Assembly (NCBI GenBank): GCA_964438205.1
Contig: CAYTJQ010000070.1
Span: 1 to 14,879, forward strand
Direction of reading: 5' to 3'
DNA length: 14,879 bases
From: Pseudohaliea sp964438205
GTDB lineage: Bacteria > Pseudomonadota > Gammaproteobacteria > Pseudomonadales > Halieaceae
In this document: one piece after another, positions 5,615 to 12,909 of the stretch
Numbering within the stretch: the first letter of the stretch is position 1
Layout of the letters: every line of letters starts with the position of its first letter
The notes under the pieces: model-generated
What the model was told of the DNA's origin: nothing
Database searches by the model: none
Seen by the model: the letters and a program-made list of their open reading frames with translations, nothing else
Position numbers and translations under genes: made by a program

Positions 5615-7064
5615 CGGCGTGCTTTCCTCCCGGGCGTTGTGAACGGTCGAGCCGGCTTACCATAACGGTGACCAGCAGGCCGGCGACGAAGGCTGGCACC
5701 ATCTCGTAAAGGCCGTGACTGGCCTCCTTGGCGACGAGGACCCAGCCGATGCTCGTGGCAAAGCCGGCGGCCATGCCGGCGACGACACCGCGGCCGGTGG
5801 TGCCGCGCCAGTGCAGCACACACAGTACCACCGGTCCGAAGGCCGCGCCGAGACCGCTCCAGGCGAACAGTACCAGCGAGAAGATCACCCCGCCGCCGAA
5901 CAGCGCCACCAGGCAGCCGGCAACTCCCAGGGCGAGGGTCACCCAGGCGCCGATGGCCGCCTCGCGCCGCGAGGCTTCCCGCGCCGGCGCGAGCTGCCGG
6001 TAGAAATCATGCACGATGGCCGACGAGGCGAGGTTGAGGAGCGAGCTCACCGTCGACATGACCGCCGACAGCACAGCGACTACCAGTACCCCGGTCACCA
6101 GCGGTGGAAACAGTGCCCGGGCCAGCTCCGGCATCACGGTCTCGGCATCGTCGAGGCCAGGGAAAAGCACCCGCCCGACCAGCCCGGTGCCCACGGCCCC
6201 GAGGTCGAAGAGCAGCACGACGACGATCGACACCGCTGCCGCCCGGGGCACCTCGGCGCTGTCGCGGATGGCCATGAACCGCACCAGCAGCTGCGGCACG
6301 CCGAGAAACGGCAGGCCGACGGCCAGGCCGCTGGCAATCACGACGAGGGTGACCAGCGTTCCTTCGCCGGTCGACCAGGGCAGCAGCAGGGCCGGGTCCG
6401 CCCCGGCGAGGCCCGCCCAGAGGGCGTCCAGGCCGCCGATGACCGACACGCCGACGAGCGGCACGGCGAGCAGCGCGAACAGCATGAGCATCGCCTGCAC
6501 CGCGTCCGTGTAGGCCACCGCCTTGAAGCCGCCGAAAGCGGTATAGGCCACGGTCACCAGGCCACCGACCCAGACCCCGGTCGCGTACTCCCAGCCGAGA
6601 AATACACTGAAGGCCTTGCCGGTCGCCAGCATCTGCGCGGCGATGTAGGCACAGGCCATGATGAGGATGATGGCGACCGCCAGGCCGCGGATCGCCACGG
6701 CCTGCCGGTGATAGCGCTCCGCGAGGAAGTCCGGCACGGTGATCGTATCCGAGTCACGGGAGGCGGCATTCAGCCGCCGCGCCACCAGCAGCCAGGCCCC
6801 GGCGACCCCGAGCGCCTCCCCCGCCACCACCCACAGCGCCTGCAGCCCGGTGAGGTAGGCCACGCCCGAGAGACCGAGGATCAGCCACGCGCTCTCGCCC
6901 GTGGCGTTCATGCTGAAGGCAGCCACCCAGTACGGCAGCCTGCGCCCGGCCAGGAAGTAACCCGCAGCCGAATCGTGGCTGCGCCGCGCCCAGGCGCCGA
7001 TGGCGAGCATCAGGCCGAAGTAGACGCCGAGCACGGCCAGGATGGCGGTGTTGCCTGCAGGCAT
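5589..7064 (-). CDS. PutP-like sodium:solute symporter (SSS family)
   Basis: An inner-membrane symporter of 491 residues with about 13 predicted helices, using the Na+ gradient to import a small solute. It resembles the proline carrier PutP: GLPFLGVPQLLVRFMAIRD (250-268) matches the PutP GQPHIIVRFMA block. AVMSTVSSLLNLASSAIVHD (334-353) holds the Ser337-Thr338 pair that coordinates Na2 in this family. YTAFGGFKAVAYTDAVQ (174-190) is the SSS signature region. In the first sodium segment PutP has Asp55, but here the aligned stretch reads ATGESAW, with Gly at that place and Glu next to it. Specificity may therefore not be proline. The leader has GAGG ten bases before the ATG. It diverges from an SDR gene across a 118-bp gap. 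Confidence 0.9.
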   Translation of the reverse strand: MPAGNTAILAVLGVYFGLMLAIGAWARRSHDSAAGYFLAGRRLPYWVAAFSMNATGESAWLILGLSGVAYLTGLQALWVVAGEALGVAGAWLLVARRLNAASRDSDTITVPDFLAERYHRQAVAIRGLAVAIILIMACAYIAAQMLATGKAFSVFLGWEYATGVWVGGLVTVAYTAFGGFKAVAYTDAVQAMLMLFALLAVPLVGVSVIGGLDALWAGLAGADPALLLPWSTGEGTLVTLVVIASGLAVGLPFLGVPQLLVRFMAIRDSAEVPRAAAVSIVVVLLFDLGAVGTGLVGRVLFPGLDDAETVMPELARALFPPLVTGVLVVAVLSAVMSTVSSLLNLASSAIVHDFYRQLAPAREASRREAAIGAWVTLALGVAGCLVALFGGGVIFSLVLFAWSGLGAAFGPVVLCVLHWRGTTGRGVVAGMAAGFATSIGWVLVAKEASHGLYEMVPAFVAGLLVTVMVSRLDRSQRPGGKHADGKPEPGL

Positions 7065-7121
7065 GGGTGTCGAACCTCGGGCAGCCGGGTATTCCCGCTA
7101 GGGTAGCCGAGAATAGATCCC

Positions 7122-7152
7122 TTGACCCGTACCCGCGCCTGGGCCGTAGAGT
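7122..7152 (+). promoter_or_regulatory. Possible promoter for the second SDR gene
   Basis: TTGACC (7122-7127, 5 of 6 to the -35 consensus) and TAGAGT (7147-7152, 4 of 6 to -10) are separated by 19 bp, longer than ideal. Long-spacer promoters are often regulated. They lie 31 bp before the ATG at 7183. Confidence 0.35.
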
Positions 7153-7182
7153 GGACACCTCGCACTGCAACGGAGCTATCAC

Positions 7183-7857
7183 ATGGACAAGGTACTGCTG
7201 ATTACCGGCGCCTCCAGCGGCATCGGCCGCGCCACGGCGCACGCGGCGGCCCGAGCCGGCTGCAAGCTCATACTGACCGCCCGGCGGGAGACCCTCCTGC
7301 ACGACCTGGTCTCAGAGATCGGCGACGGGCAGGCCCTCGGGGTGGCCGCCGACGCCGGGGACTACGCGAGCCTCGCCCGCGTGGTCGATGCCGGCATCGA
7401 GCGCTTCGGCCGCCTCGACGCGGCCTTCGCCAACGCCGGCACCGGCCTCGACACACCGGGGGTCGAGGGGGGCGACCCGGAAGCGTGGGACCGCATGCTC
7501 GCCGTCAACGTACACGGGCTCCTGTACACCGCGAAGCTCACCCTCCCCCACCTGCGCAAGACCACCGGGCACTTTCTCATGACCGGCTCCGCGGCGGGGC
7601 GCAACACGATCAAGGGCTCGGTGTACGGCGCCAGCAAGTGGTTCGTGCACGGCTTCGCCCAGAACCTCGCCGAAGAGATGAAGACCTGGCAGGGCCGCTG
7701 CACTGTCATCGCGCCGGGCATGGTCAACACGCCGTTCTTCGACGAGCCGAAGCCCGACAAGCTCGACGCGGAGGACGTGGCCGCCGCGGTGCTCCACGCC
7801 GTTGCCGCCGAGCCGCGCAACTGTGTGCGCGAGATCTACCTGATGCCGGCACGTTAG
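7183..7857 (+). CDS. Short-chain dehydrogenase/reductase (SDR), second copy
   Basis: A 224-residue cytoplasmic NAD(P)-dependent oxidoreductase. TGASSGIG at 8-15 binds the cofactor, followed by TARR at 32-35, a pattern that favours NADPH. The structural NAG is at 84-86, the catalytic serine near 136, and the YGASK catalytic motif at 148-152. After the catalytic lysine, TVIAPGMVNTPFFDE is the usual cofactor-closing segment. The protein ends early, with EIYLMPAR, like the YdfG/NADP-dependent hydroxy-acid dehydrogenase group that includes malonic semialdehyde and serine dehydrogenases. CGGAG is seven bases upstream of the ATG. It is not closely similar to the SDR at 3082, so this is not a recent duplication. 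The substrate is unknown. Confidence 0.92.
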   Translation: MDKVLLITGASSGIGRATAHAAARAGCKLILTARRETLLHDLVSEIGDGQALGVAADAGDYASLARVVDAGIERFGRLDAAFANAGTGLDTPGVEGGDPEAWDRMLAVNVHGLLYTAKLTLPHLRKTTGHFLMTGSAAGRNTIKGSVYGASKWFVHGFAQNLAEEMKTWQGRCTVIAPGMVNTPFFDEPKPDKLDAEDVAAAVLHAVAAEPRNCVREIYLMPAR

Positions 7858-7882
7858 CCGAGACGCGGGCCAACACGGAAGC

Positions 7883-7906
7883 CGGCGGCTCCCACTACAG
7901 CCGCCG
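7883..7906 (+). terminator. GC-rich hairpin after the second SDR gene
   Basis: CGGCGGCT (7883-7890) and AGCCGCCG (7899-7906) form a perfect 8-bp stem with an 8-nt loop, 25 bp past the SDR stop. No run of T follows, so it is not a classical Rho-independent terminator. It may stabilise the upstream transcript or halt RNA polymerase in part. Confidence 0.4.
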
Positions 7907-7912
7907 CCGGGC

Positions 7913-7918
7913 TATACT
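7913..7918 (+). promoter_or_regulatory. Possible -10 element for the VOC gene
   Basis: TATACT matches the -10 consensus at 5 of 6 positions and is the strongest AT-rich hexamer in the gap. The -35 region would overlap the hairpin at 7883-7906 and shows no consensus. Confidence 0.3.
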
Positions 7919-7971
7919 CGCCGCGCACGCAACCGCCCTGTACATAAAAGATACGGATAAGGAGACACCGC

Positions 7972-8352
7972 ATGTTCAGCCACATCATGCTCGGCGCCAA
8001 TGACCTCGAAGCAGCCAGGGCTTTTTATGACGCAACCTTCGGCGCCCTTGGCCACGGCCCCGGCGTCACCGACGACCAGGGCCGCGTGTTCTACATGACC
8101 GACAGTGGCATCCTGGCGCTGACCGCCCCGATCGACGGCCAGCCTGCCAGCTGTGGCAACGGCAGCACCATCGGCTTCGCCGCCGCCAGCCCGGAAGCCG
8201 CCGATGCCTGGCACGCCGCGGGCGTCGCCAACGGGGGTACCAGCTGCGAGGATCCGCCCGGCGTGCGCGAGGGCGGCCTCGGCAAACTCTACCTCGCCTA
8301 CCTGCGCGACCCTTCCGGCAACAAGCTCTGCGCGCTGCACCGCATGGGCTGA
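7972..8352 (+). CDS. VOC superfamily (glyoxalase/bleomycin-resistance fold) protein
   Basis: A 126-residue cytoplasmic protein of the vicinal oxygen chelate superfamily. The first beta-alpha-beta unit begins FSHIMLGANDLEAARAFYDATFGALGH, with the usual metal-site histidine at H4. The second ends with YLAYLRDPSGNKLCALHRMG, the terminal VOC motif. Where glyoxalase I has a metal-binding glutamate after GN, this protein has L-C-A-L-H, a pattern seen in one uncharacterised VOC subgroup, so the metal site may be altered. AAGGAG lies eight bases before the ATG, and GGAGACACCGC (7961-7971) is shared exactly with the leader of the SDR at 3082. It may share a transcript with the SDR just upstream, 114 bp away. 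Confidence 0.88.
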   Translation: MFSHIMLGANDLEAARAFYDATFGALGHGPGVTDDQGRVFYMTDSGILALTAPIDGQPASCGNGSTIGFAAASPEAADAWHAAGVANGGTSCEDPPGVREGGLGKLYLAYLRDPSGNKLCALHRMG

Positions 8353-8407
8353 CGAGGCGGTCTAACGGCTATTCAGCGGGCTGCCCGGTCCCCGGCTCTT
8401 AAGCGCC

Positions 8408-9400
8408 GTGGCGATCCCCCTGCTACGCATCGGTGAGCTGCGCGAAGTACTGGGCTCGATCAGTGCGGCAGCTGCCGACGGCGCCGGCATCCCGCAGGAG
8501 ACGCTGGCAGACACCCGGGGCTTTCTCGGCGTCGACGCAGTCTGGCGCCTGTTCTCGTCGCAGATCGCTGCCACCGGAGACGAGTTGCTGGGGTTGGGCC
8601 GTCGGGCACAACCGGCGGGACTTACCGAGATCATCGTTGCCCGGGCCCTGCATGCGGAGACCCTCGGCGAGGCCATGCAGGTCTTCTGCGCGACGGCGAA
8701 CCTGTTGCAGGACGACCTCCGCCTGACGCTGCGCAGCCGGCACAGCGAGCTCCTGCTGACGGCCCTGTTTCCCCGGCAGCTCGACCGTCGGCACCAGCTC
8801 TACCTGGAGATCGCCTGCCTGCCCTGGCATTGCACCTTCCGCTGGCTCGTGGGTTCGCCACTGCCACTGACCCGCTTCATCACGCACCCGGAGCGGCGCA
8901 GTGTCGGCACCCAGCTGATGGCAACACTCGGGTGCCCCATACGGTACCAAGGGGATGGCGTTACGCTGGTCTACCCGGAAAGCATAGCGGCCCTGCCGTC
9001 ACGGCGGCCGCCACTCAGCACCTGGCGCCGGGGCATGTACGAGGTACTGCTGGAGCAGTTGCGCGAGCACCCATCCCACTTCGACGACGACACGCTCGTC
9101 GACTACGTGCAGCGCGCCCTGCGCCAGGGGGTGCAGAAGCAGGCGGCCATCGCTTCCTCCATCGGCATGAGCGTCGCCACGCTGCGCCGGCAGCTCGCCC
9201 GCCGGGATACCGACTTCCGGCAGCTGCGCGACCAGGTGATTGCCGAGGACGCCGTCCAGCTGCTCCACGCCGGCTACACGGCGGAGGCAATGGCAGCACA
9301 GCTAGGTTTCTCTGACGCGCGCAGTTTTCGCCGCGCCTTCCAGCGGGTGATGGGTCAACCCCCAGGCCGCTTTCGGGAACGCCTCAGGCAGCAGGACTGA
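8408..9400 (+). CDS. AraC-family transcriptional regulator, OruR/arabinose-binding type
   Basis: A 330-residue regulator. The N-terminal two thirds (about 20-200) match the 'Arabinose_bd' ligand-sensing domain found in OruR-like activators. The C-terminal AraC domain has helix-turn-helix 1 near 246-266 (AIASSIGMSVATLRRQL) and helix-turn-helix 2 near 291-313. The latter runs into the family signature LGFSDARSFRRAFQRVMGQPPGRFR (299-323). The start is a GTG at 8408; a stop lies in frame at 8363-8365, and the only other choice between is a CTG. No good Shine-Dalgarno is visible. Such proteins usually act beside or just before their target genes, so the receptor operon that starts 102 bp downstream is the likely target. 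Confidence 0.9.
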   Translation: MAIPLLRIGELREVLGSISAAAADGAGIPQETLADTRGFLGVDAVWRLFSSQIAATGDELLGLGRRAQPAGLTEIIVARALHAETLGEAMQVFCATANLLQDDLRLTLRSRHSELLLTALFPRQLDRRHQLYLEIACLPWHCTFRWLVGSPLPLTRFITHPERRSVGTQLMATLGCPIRYQGDGVTLVYPESIAALPSRRPPLSTWRRGMYEVLLEQLREHPSHFDDDTLVDYVQRALRQGVQKQAAIASSIGMSVATLRRQLARRDTDFRQLRDQVIAEDAVQLLHAGYTAEAMAAQLGFSDARSFRRAFQRVMGQPPGRFRERLRQQD

Positions 9401-9502
9401 GCTAAAAAGTCCCCCTCGGCTTGCACCCCCGCGTCCTTTCGCGGCAGCGGCCTGGCGGCCACAGTCGGCTCATAGCAAATAAGAGATAACAGGAGGCCTG
9501 CT
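9401..9502 (+). promoter_or_regulatory. Leader/promoter region of the TonB receptor operon
   Basis: This 102-bp gap should hold the operon promoter and the AraC-family binding sites. I see a short hairpin CCGCG-TCCTTT-CGCGG (9429-9444) and GCGGCC twice in direct repeat (9447-9452 and 9455-9460). An AT-rich stretch near 9468-9490 precedes the Shine-Dalgarno GGAGG. I cannot name a consensus promoter. Confidence 0.3.
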
Positions 9503-11752
9503 ATGAGCCCTACCAACCGGGAAAGAACCCTCGTCCTTGCCGTCAGCTCCATCCTCGCCCTCGGCAGCGCCGGCAGCCGGGCACAGCTGGAGGAAGTGAT
9601 CGTCACGGCGCAGAAGCGGGAGCAGTCGCAGCAGGACATCGGCATGGCCATCAGCAGCCTCGACGGCCTGGCGCTGGAGGAACGGCGCATCGAAACACCG
9701 CTAGACCTGCAGACAGTCAGCCCGAACATCAACGTCAAGGAGATTTCCCCGGGGCTGTTCCCGGTATTCACCATCCGCGGTGTCGGTCTCAATGACTTCA
9801 GCGCCAATAATAATCCGACCGTGGGCGTGTACCTCGACGAGGTTTTCCTCACTTCGACCACTCAGCTCACCTTCCAGCTCTATGACATTGAACGGGTAGA
9901 GGTACTCAAGGGTCCGCAGGGCACCCTCTACGGACGCAACACCACCGGTGGCGCCATCAGCTTTGTTTCCGCGGCGCCCGGCTTTGAGGACGACTGGCAG
10001 GTGAGCTTCGGTGCCGGTGCCTACGACCTTCTCGAGACGGAGTTCATGGGCAACAGGGCCATCTCCGACTCGCTGGCGATCCGCGTCGCAGGCAAGGTCG
10101 TCGAGCAGGGCGAGGGCTTCTACGAGAGCCGCACCCTCGGCGGCGAGGATATCGGCGAGCGAAAGGAGTACGCCGGCCGGCTGCAGGCCACCTGGCTGGC
10201 GACCGACCGCCTCGACGTCAACCTGAAGCTTGAGACCAGCCGATCGCGCTCGGAGGTAGGACAATTCGAGCACTTCGGCACGCTCGAAGCGGGAAGCTTC
10301 CCCCCGCAGCCCTGTCCGGCGATTCTTGCGGGCCGGCGAGACCCTTCCCGGTGTGCCGATGCCTTCGGCTACGCCGACAACGACGGTGACCCCTTCGAGG
10401 GCGACTGGAATAACGACGCCCGCTTCAACAGTGACAGCCGCGCAGCGACACTGCGCATCAACTGGGACATCGGTCCGGGCACGCTGAGCTCAGTGAGCGG
10501 CTGGATGGATTTCGAGCGCGAGGCGTTCAACGACACCGACGCCAGCCCCTTCGTGCAGGCGGAATTCGACGTGCTCGACAACGTGGAGCAGTTCAGCCAG
10601 GAATTGCGCTACACCTTTTCACCCGCGACAGACCTCGACCTCATACTGGGGGCGTTTTACGCCCGGGATGATGTGCAGATCGATGTCCCCGGCTCCCTCG
10701 ATGACCTCTTCGCCACGCGCGTGCTCATCGCTTCGGAGCAGGAAACGCGGTCGGCCGCCCTCTTTGCCCAGGGCGACTGGCACTTCAGCGAAGACTGGAC
10801 GTTGACGCTGGGGCTGCGCATGACCGACGAGGAGAAGAGCTTCACCGGCGGGATGCAGGATCTGAACCCGTTCGGCACCTCCTGCCTGCTGAGCCCTGTC
10901 TGCAATCCCGGCCTGACGGGACCCGTACCCATCGCCTTCAACGACCAGACCATTACCGACCAGGAGCCATCAGCGCGCCTCGCCCTGAGTTGGCAGGCGG
11001 CTGAGGAATTCATGCTCTACGGCAGCGTGGCCCGTGGCTTCAAGTCCGGAGGTTTCTTCGGCGGAGGCTTCGTCACCAGTTCCACCCAGCTGGAGGCTTT
11101 TGCGCCGGAAACACTGGTCGCCTGGGAGGCCGGCATCAAGTCACAGTGGCTGGACAACACCCTGCGCCTGAACGGTGCGGTGTTTTATTACGACTACAGC
11201 GACGTACAGACGTTCACCCAGGTGGATGCAGGCCAGCTGTCGGTACTGAAGCTGTCCAATGTCGATGAAGCGGAGATCACGGGCCTGGAGGCAGACCTGC
11301 TCTGGCAGCCGCTGGAGGGTTTGTCCCTGCAGGCCAATGTCGGCTACCTCGACACCGAGCTCGGCGCCTTCAGCGCCCCCGGTGGCGGAGCCATCCCCAA
11401 GGGCAATGAGCTGCCCAACGCCCCCGAATGGAGCTACAACGCCTTCGCCCGCTACGAGTGGGAAGCGGGTTCGCTGGGGCTACTGTCGGCACAGGTAGAC
11501 TATTCCTACACCGATGAAGCATTCCGCGAAGCCGTAAACATTCCCTTCCTGGCGACGGCGGACTACGGGCTCTGGGGAGCACGGCTGGCGCTAAGCAGCG
11601 CCAGCGATCGCTGGGAGATAGCACTGTGGGGAAAGAATCTGGGCGACGAGACCTATCGGTTGCACGCCTTCGACAACGGTATCGGGAACGGTGGCAGCAC
11701 CTACGGCGCACCACGCACCTGGGGCGCCACGGTGCGCTTCAACGCGCTTTGA
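9503..11752 (+). CDS. TonB-dependent outer-membrane receptor
   Basis: A 749-residue outer-membrane channel that imports a substrate using TonB-ExbB-ExbD energy. The signal peptide (1-27) ends GSAGSRA; a TonB box EEVIVTA follows at 30-36. The plug domain (about 45-160) ends with RVEVLKGPQGTLYGRNTTGG (131-150), a clear receptor signature. The rest is a barrel, and the C-terminus is TWGATVRFNAL, with Phe third from the end, not terminal. Two cysteine pairs (271/284 and 461/467) would close extracellular loops. An acidic stretch DNDGDPFEGDWN at 292-303 resembles calcium-binding loops common in such receptors. It lacks an N-terminal signalling extension, so it is not a FecA-type transducer. GGAGG precedes the ATG by six bases. 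It overlaps the hydrolase gene by 4 nt. The ligand is unknown. Confidence 0.95.
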   Translation: MSPTNRERTLVLAVSSILALGSAGSRAQLEEVIVTAQKREQSQQDIGMAISSLDGLALEERRIETPLDLQTVSPNINVKEISPGLFPVFTIRGVGLNDFSANNNPTVGVYLDEVFLTSTTQLTFQLYDIERVEVLKGPQGTLYGRNTTGGAISFVSAAPGFEDDWQVSFGAGAYDLLETEFMGNRAISDSLAIRVAGKVVEQGEGFYESRTLGGEDIGERKEYAGRLQATWLATDRLDVNLKLETSRSRSEVGQFEHFGTLEAGSFPPQPCPAILAGRRDPSRCADAFGYADNDGDPFEGDWNNDARFNSDSRAATLRINWDIGPGTLSSVSGWMDFEREAFNDTDASPFVQAEFDVLDNVEQFSQELRYTFSPATDLDLILGAFYARDDVQIDVPGSLDDLFATRVLIASEQETRSAALFAQGDWHFSEDWTLTLGLRMTDEEKSFTGGMQDLNPFGTSCLLSPVCNPGLTGPVPIAFNDQTITDQEPSARLALSWQAAEEFMLYGSVARGFKSGGFFGGGFVTSSTQLEAFAPETLVAWEAGIKSQWLDNTLRLNGAVFYYDYSDVQTFTQVDAGQLSVLKLSNVDEAEITGLEADLLWQPLEGLSLQANVGYLDTELGAFSAPGGGAIPKGNELPNAPEWSYNAFARYEWEAGSLGLLSAQVDYSYTDEAFREAVNIPFLATADYGLWGARLALSSASDRWEIALWGKNLGDETYRLHAFDNGIGNGGSTYGAPRTWGATVRFNAL

Positions 11753-12909
11753 ACGTCGCCGACCCGACCGTGCGTGGCTTTGCCGCCCCGGGCTTCGAGC
11801 CGGTCGTCACGGCTTTCCGGGATAACTTCTCGGCAGACCGGGACCGTCCGGAGCTCGGGGCCGCCTTCGCGCTGTTCCGCGACGGCGAACTTGTTGTCGA
11901 CCTCGCTGGCGGCGTCCGGGATGCAACCGGGGGCGAACCCTGGACCAGCGATACGCTGGTCAATGTCTATTCAACGACCAAGGTGATCACCGCGCTGACC
12001 ATCGCCGTGCTGGTGGATCGCGGCGCGCTGGCCTACGACGCACCGGTCTGCCGCTACTGGCCGGCCTTCGCCGCTGCCGGGAAAGAGAACATCACGGTCG
12101 CAGAGCTGCTGTCCCACCAGGCCGGGCTGGCGGGTTTCAGGGACCCGCTGACCCTGGAAGCGCTGTACGACAACGAGGCGCGGGCAGCGCAGCTTGCGGC
12201 ACAGGCGCCATGGCATGCACCCGGGGAAGACACCTGCTACCACCCCATTACCTTCGGTTTCCTGGCTGATGGGCTGGTCCGCGGCGCGACCGGTCGGGAC
12301 TTGCGCAACTGGACCGAGGAACTGTTCCACGGCGAAGCCGCCCCGGACTACTACCTCGGCTGCCCGGGAGAGGCACGCAGCAGAGTCGCCCGTCTCGAAG
12401 GTCCCCCCGACGCTGATTTAATTGCGCTGCACAACGCGCCGGCCGACGCCGTCGCCGCCCTGACCAACCCGCCAATCACGGCTGAGGCCTCGGCGACGGA
12501 CGCCTGGCGCGATGCCAGCCTCCCGGCCGCCAACGGACACGCCAGCGCAGCGGGACTTGCGCGCCTGCTCTCGATCATCGCCACCCGCGGCAGGCTGGAC
12601 GGCGCGGAACTTCTCAGCGCCGCCACGCTGGCCGACCTGTGCACGGTGCGCTCCGAACGACCCGACCGCCTCCTCCAGATGCCGCTCGCCTGGTGCGCCG
12701 GCGTGCTTCGGAACACCGCCGGGCTTTACGGCCCTCGCCCGGGCGTCTACGGGCATAGCGGCTGGGGTGGGTCTTTCGCTTGCGCCGAACCTGAAGCCGG
12801 TATTGCCTTCGCCTATGTCTGTAACAGGATGGGAGCAGACCTGGTCGGCGACCCGCGCTCGCGCAGCCTCTGCCAGGCGGTGTACGCGAGCGAGGTACCG
12901 GGGTTGTGA
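11749..12909 (+). CDS. Beta-lactamase-fold serine hydrolase (EstB/CubicO-like esterase)
   Basis: A 386-residue hydrolase of the class C beta-lactamase/penicillin-binding-protein fold. The catalytic SxxK is S75-TT-K78 in VNVYSTTKV. The second motif is Y164-H-P rather than Y-x-N. The third motif is HSGWGGS at 336-342 instead of KTG. This pattern is that of the family's esterases and lactonases, not of beta-lactamases that give drug resistance. I see no signal peptide, so it should be cytoplasmic. The TTG at 11749 overlaps the receptor stop (TTGA); a GTG at 11770 would also fit. The stop overlaps the next gene's GTG by 4 nt. An ATG at 11626 is open in frame but lies inside the receptor. Likely bond: ester, lactone or amide of the imported ligand (inference). 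Confidence 0.9.
   Translation: MNVADPTVRGFAAPGFEPVVTAFRDNFSADRDRPELGAAFALFRDGELVVDLAGGVRDATGGEPWTSDTLVNVYSTTKVITALTIAVLVDRGALAYDAPVCRYWPAFAAAGKENITVAELLSHQAGLAGFRDPLTLEALYDNEARAAQLAAQAPWHAPGEDTCYHPITFGFLADGLVRGATGRDLRNWTEELFHGEAAPDYYLGCPGEARSRVARLEGPPDADLIALHNAPADAVAALTNPPITAEASATDAWRDASLPAANGHASAAGLARLLSIIATRGRLDGAELLSAATLADLCTVRSERPDRLLQMPLAWCAGVLRNTAGLYGPRPGVYGHSGWGGSFACAEPEAGIAFAYVCNRMGADLVGDPRSRSLCQAVYASEVPGL

Noticed and set aside
5715..7106. Long rightward open frame opposite the symporter
   Set aside because: Its product is arginine-, glycine- and histidine-rich low-complexity sequence, typical of the antisense frame of a GC-rich membrane gene. The leftward frame has clear SSS motifs.
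3082..7857. Duplicated SDR genes at 3082 and 7183
   Set aside because: They share only family motifs (TGASxGIG, YxxxK) and differ in length and in most other residues, so they are distant members, not a local duplication.
11626..11748. N-terminal extension of the serine hydrolase from an upstream ATG
   Set aside because: The added residues are basic and unlike the family, and they lie wholly inside the receptor's last strands. The TTG at the stop overlap fits better.
11749..12909. Beta-lactamase giving antibiotic resistance
   Set aside because: No KTG or YxN motif and no signal peptide; HSGWGGS and the family context fit an esterase-like hydrolase.
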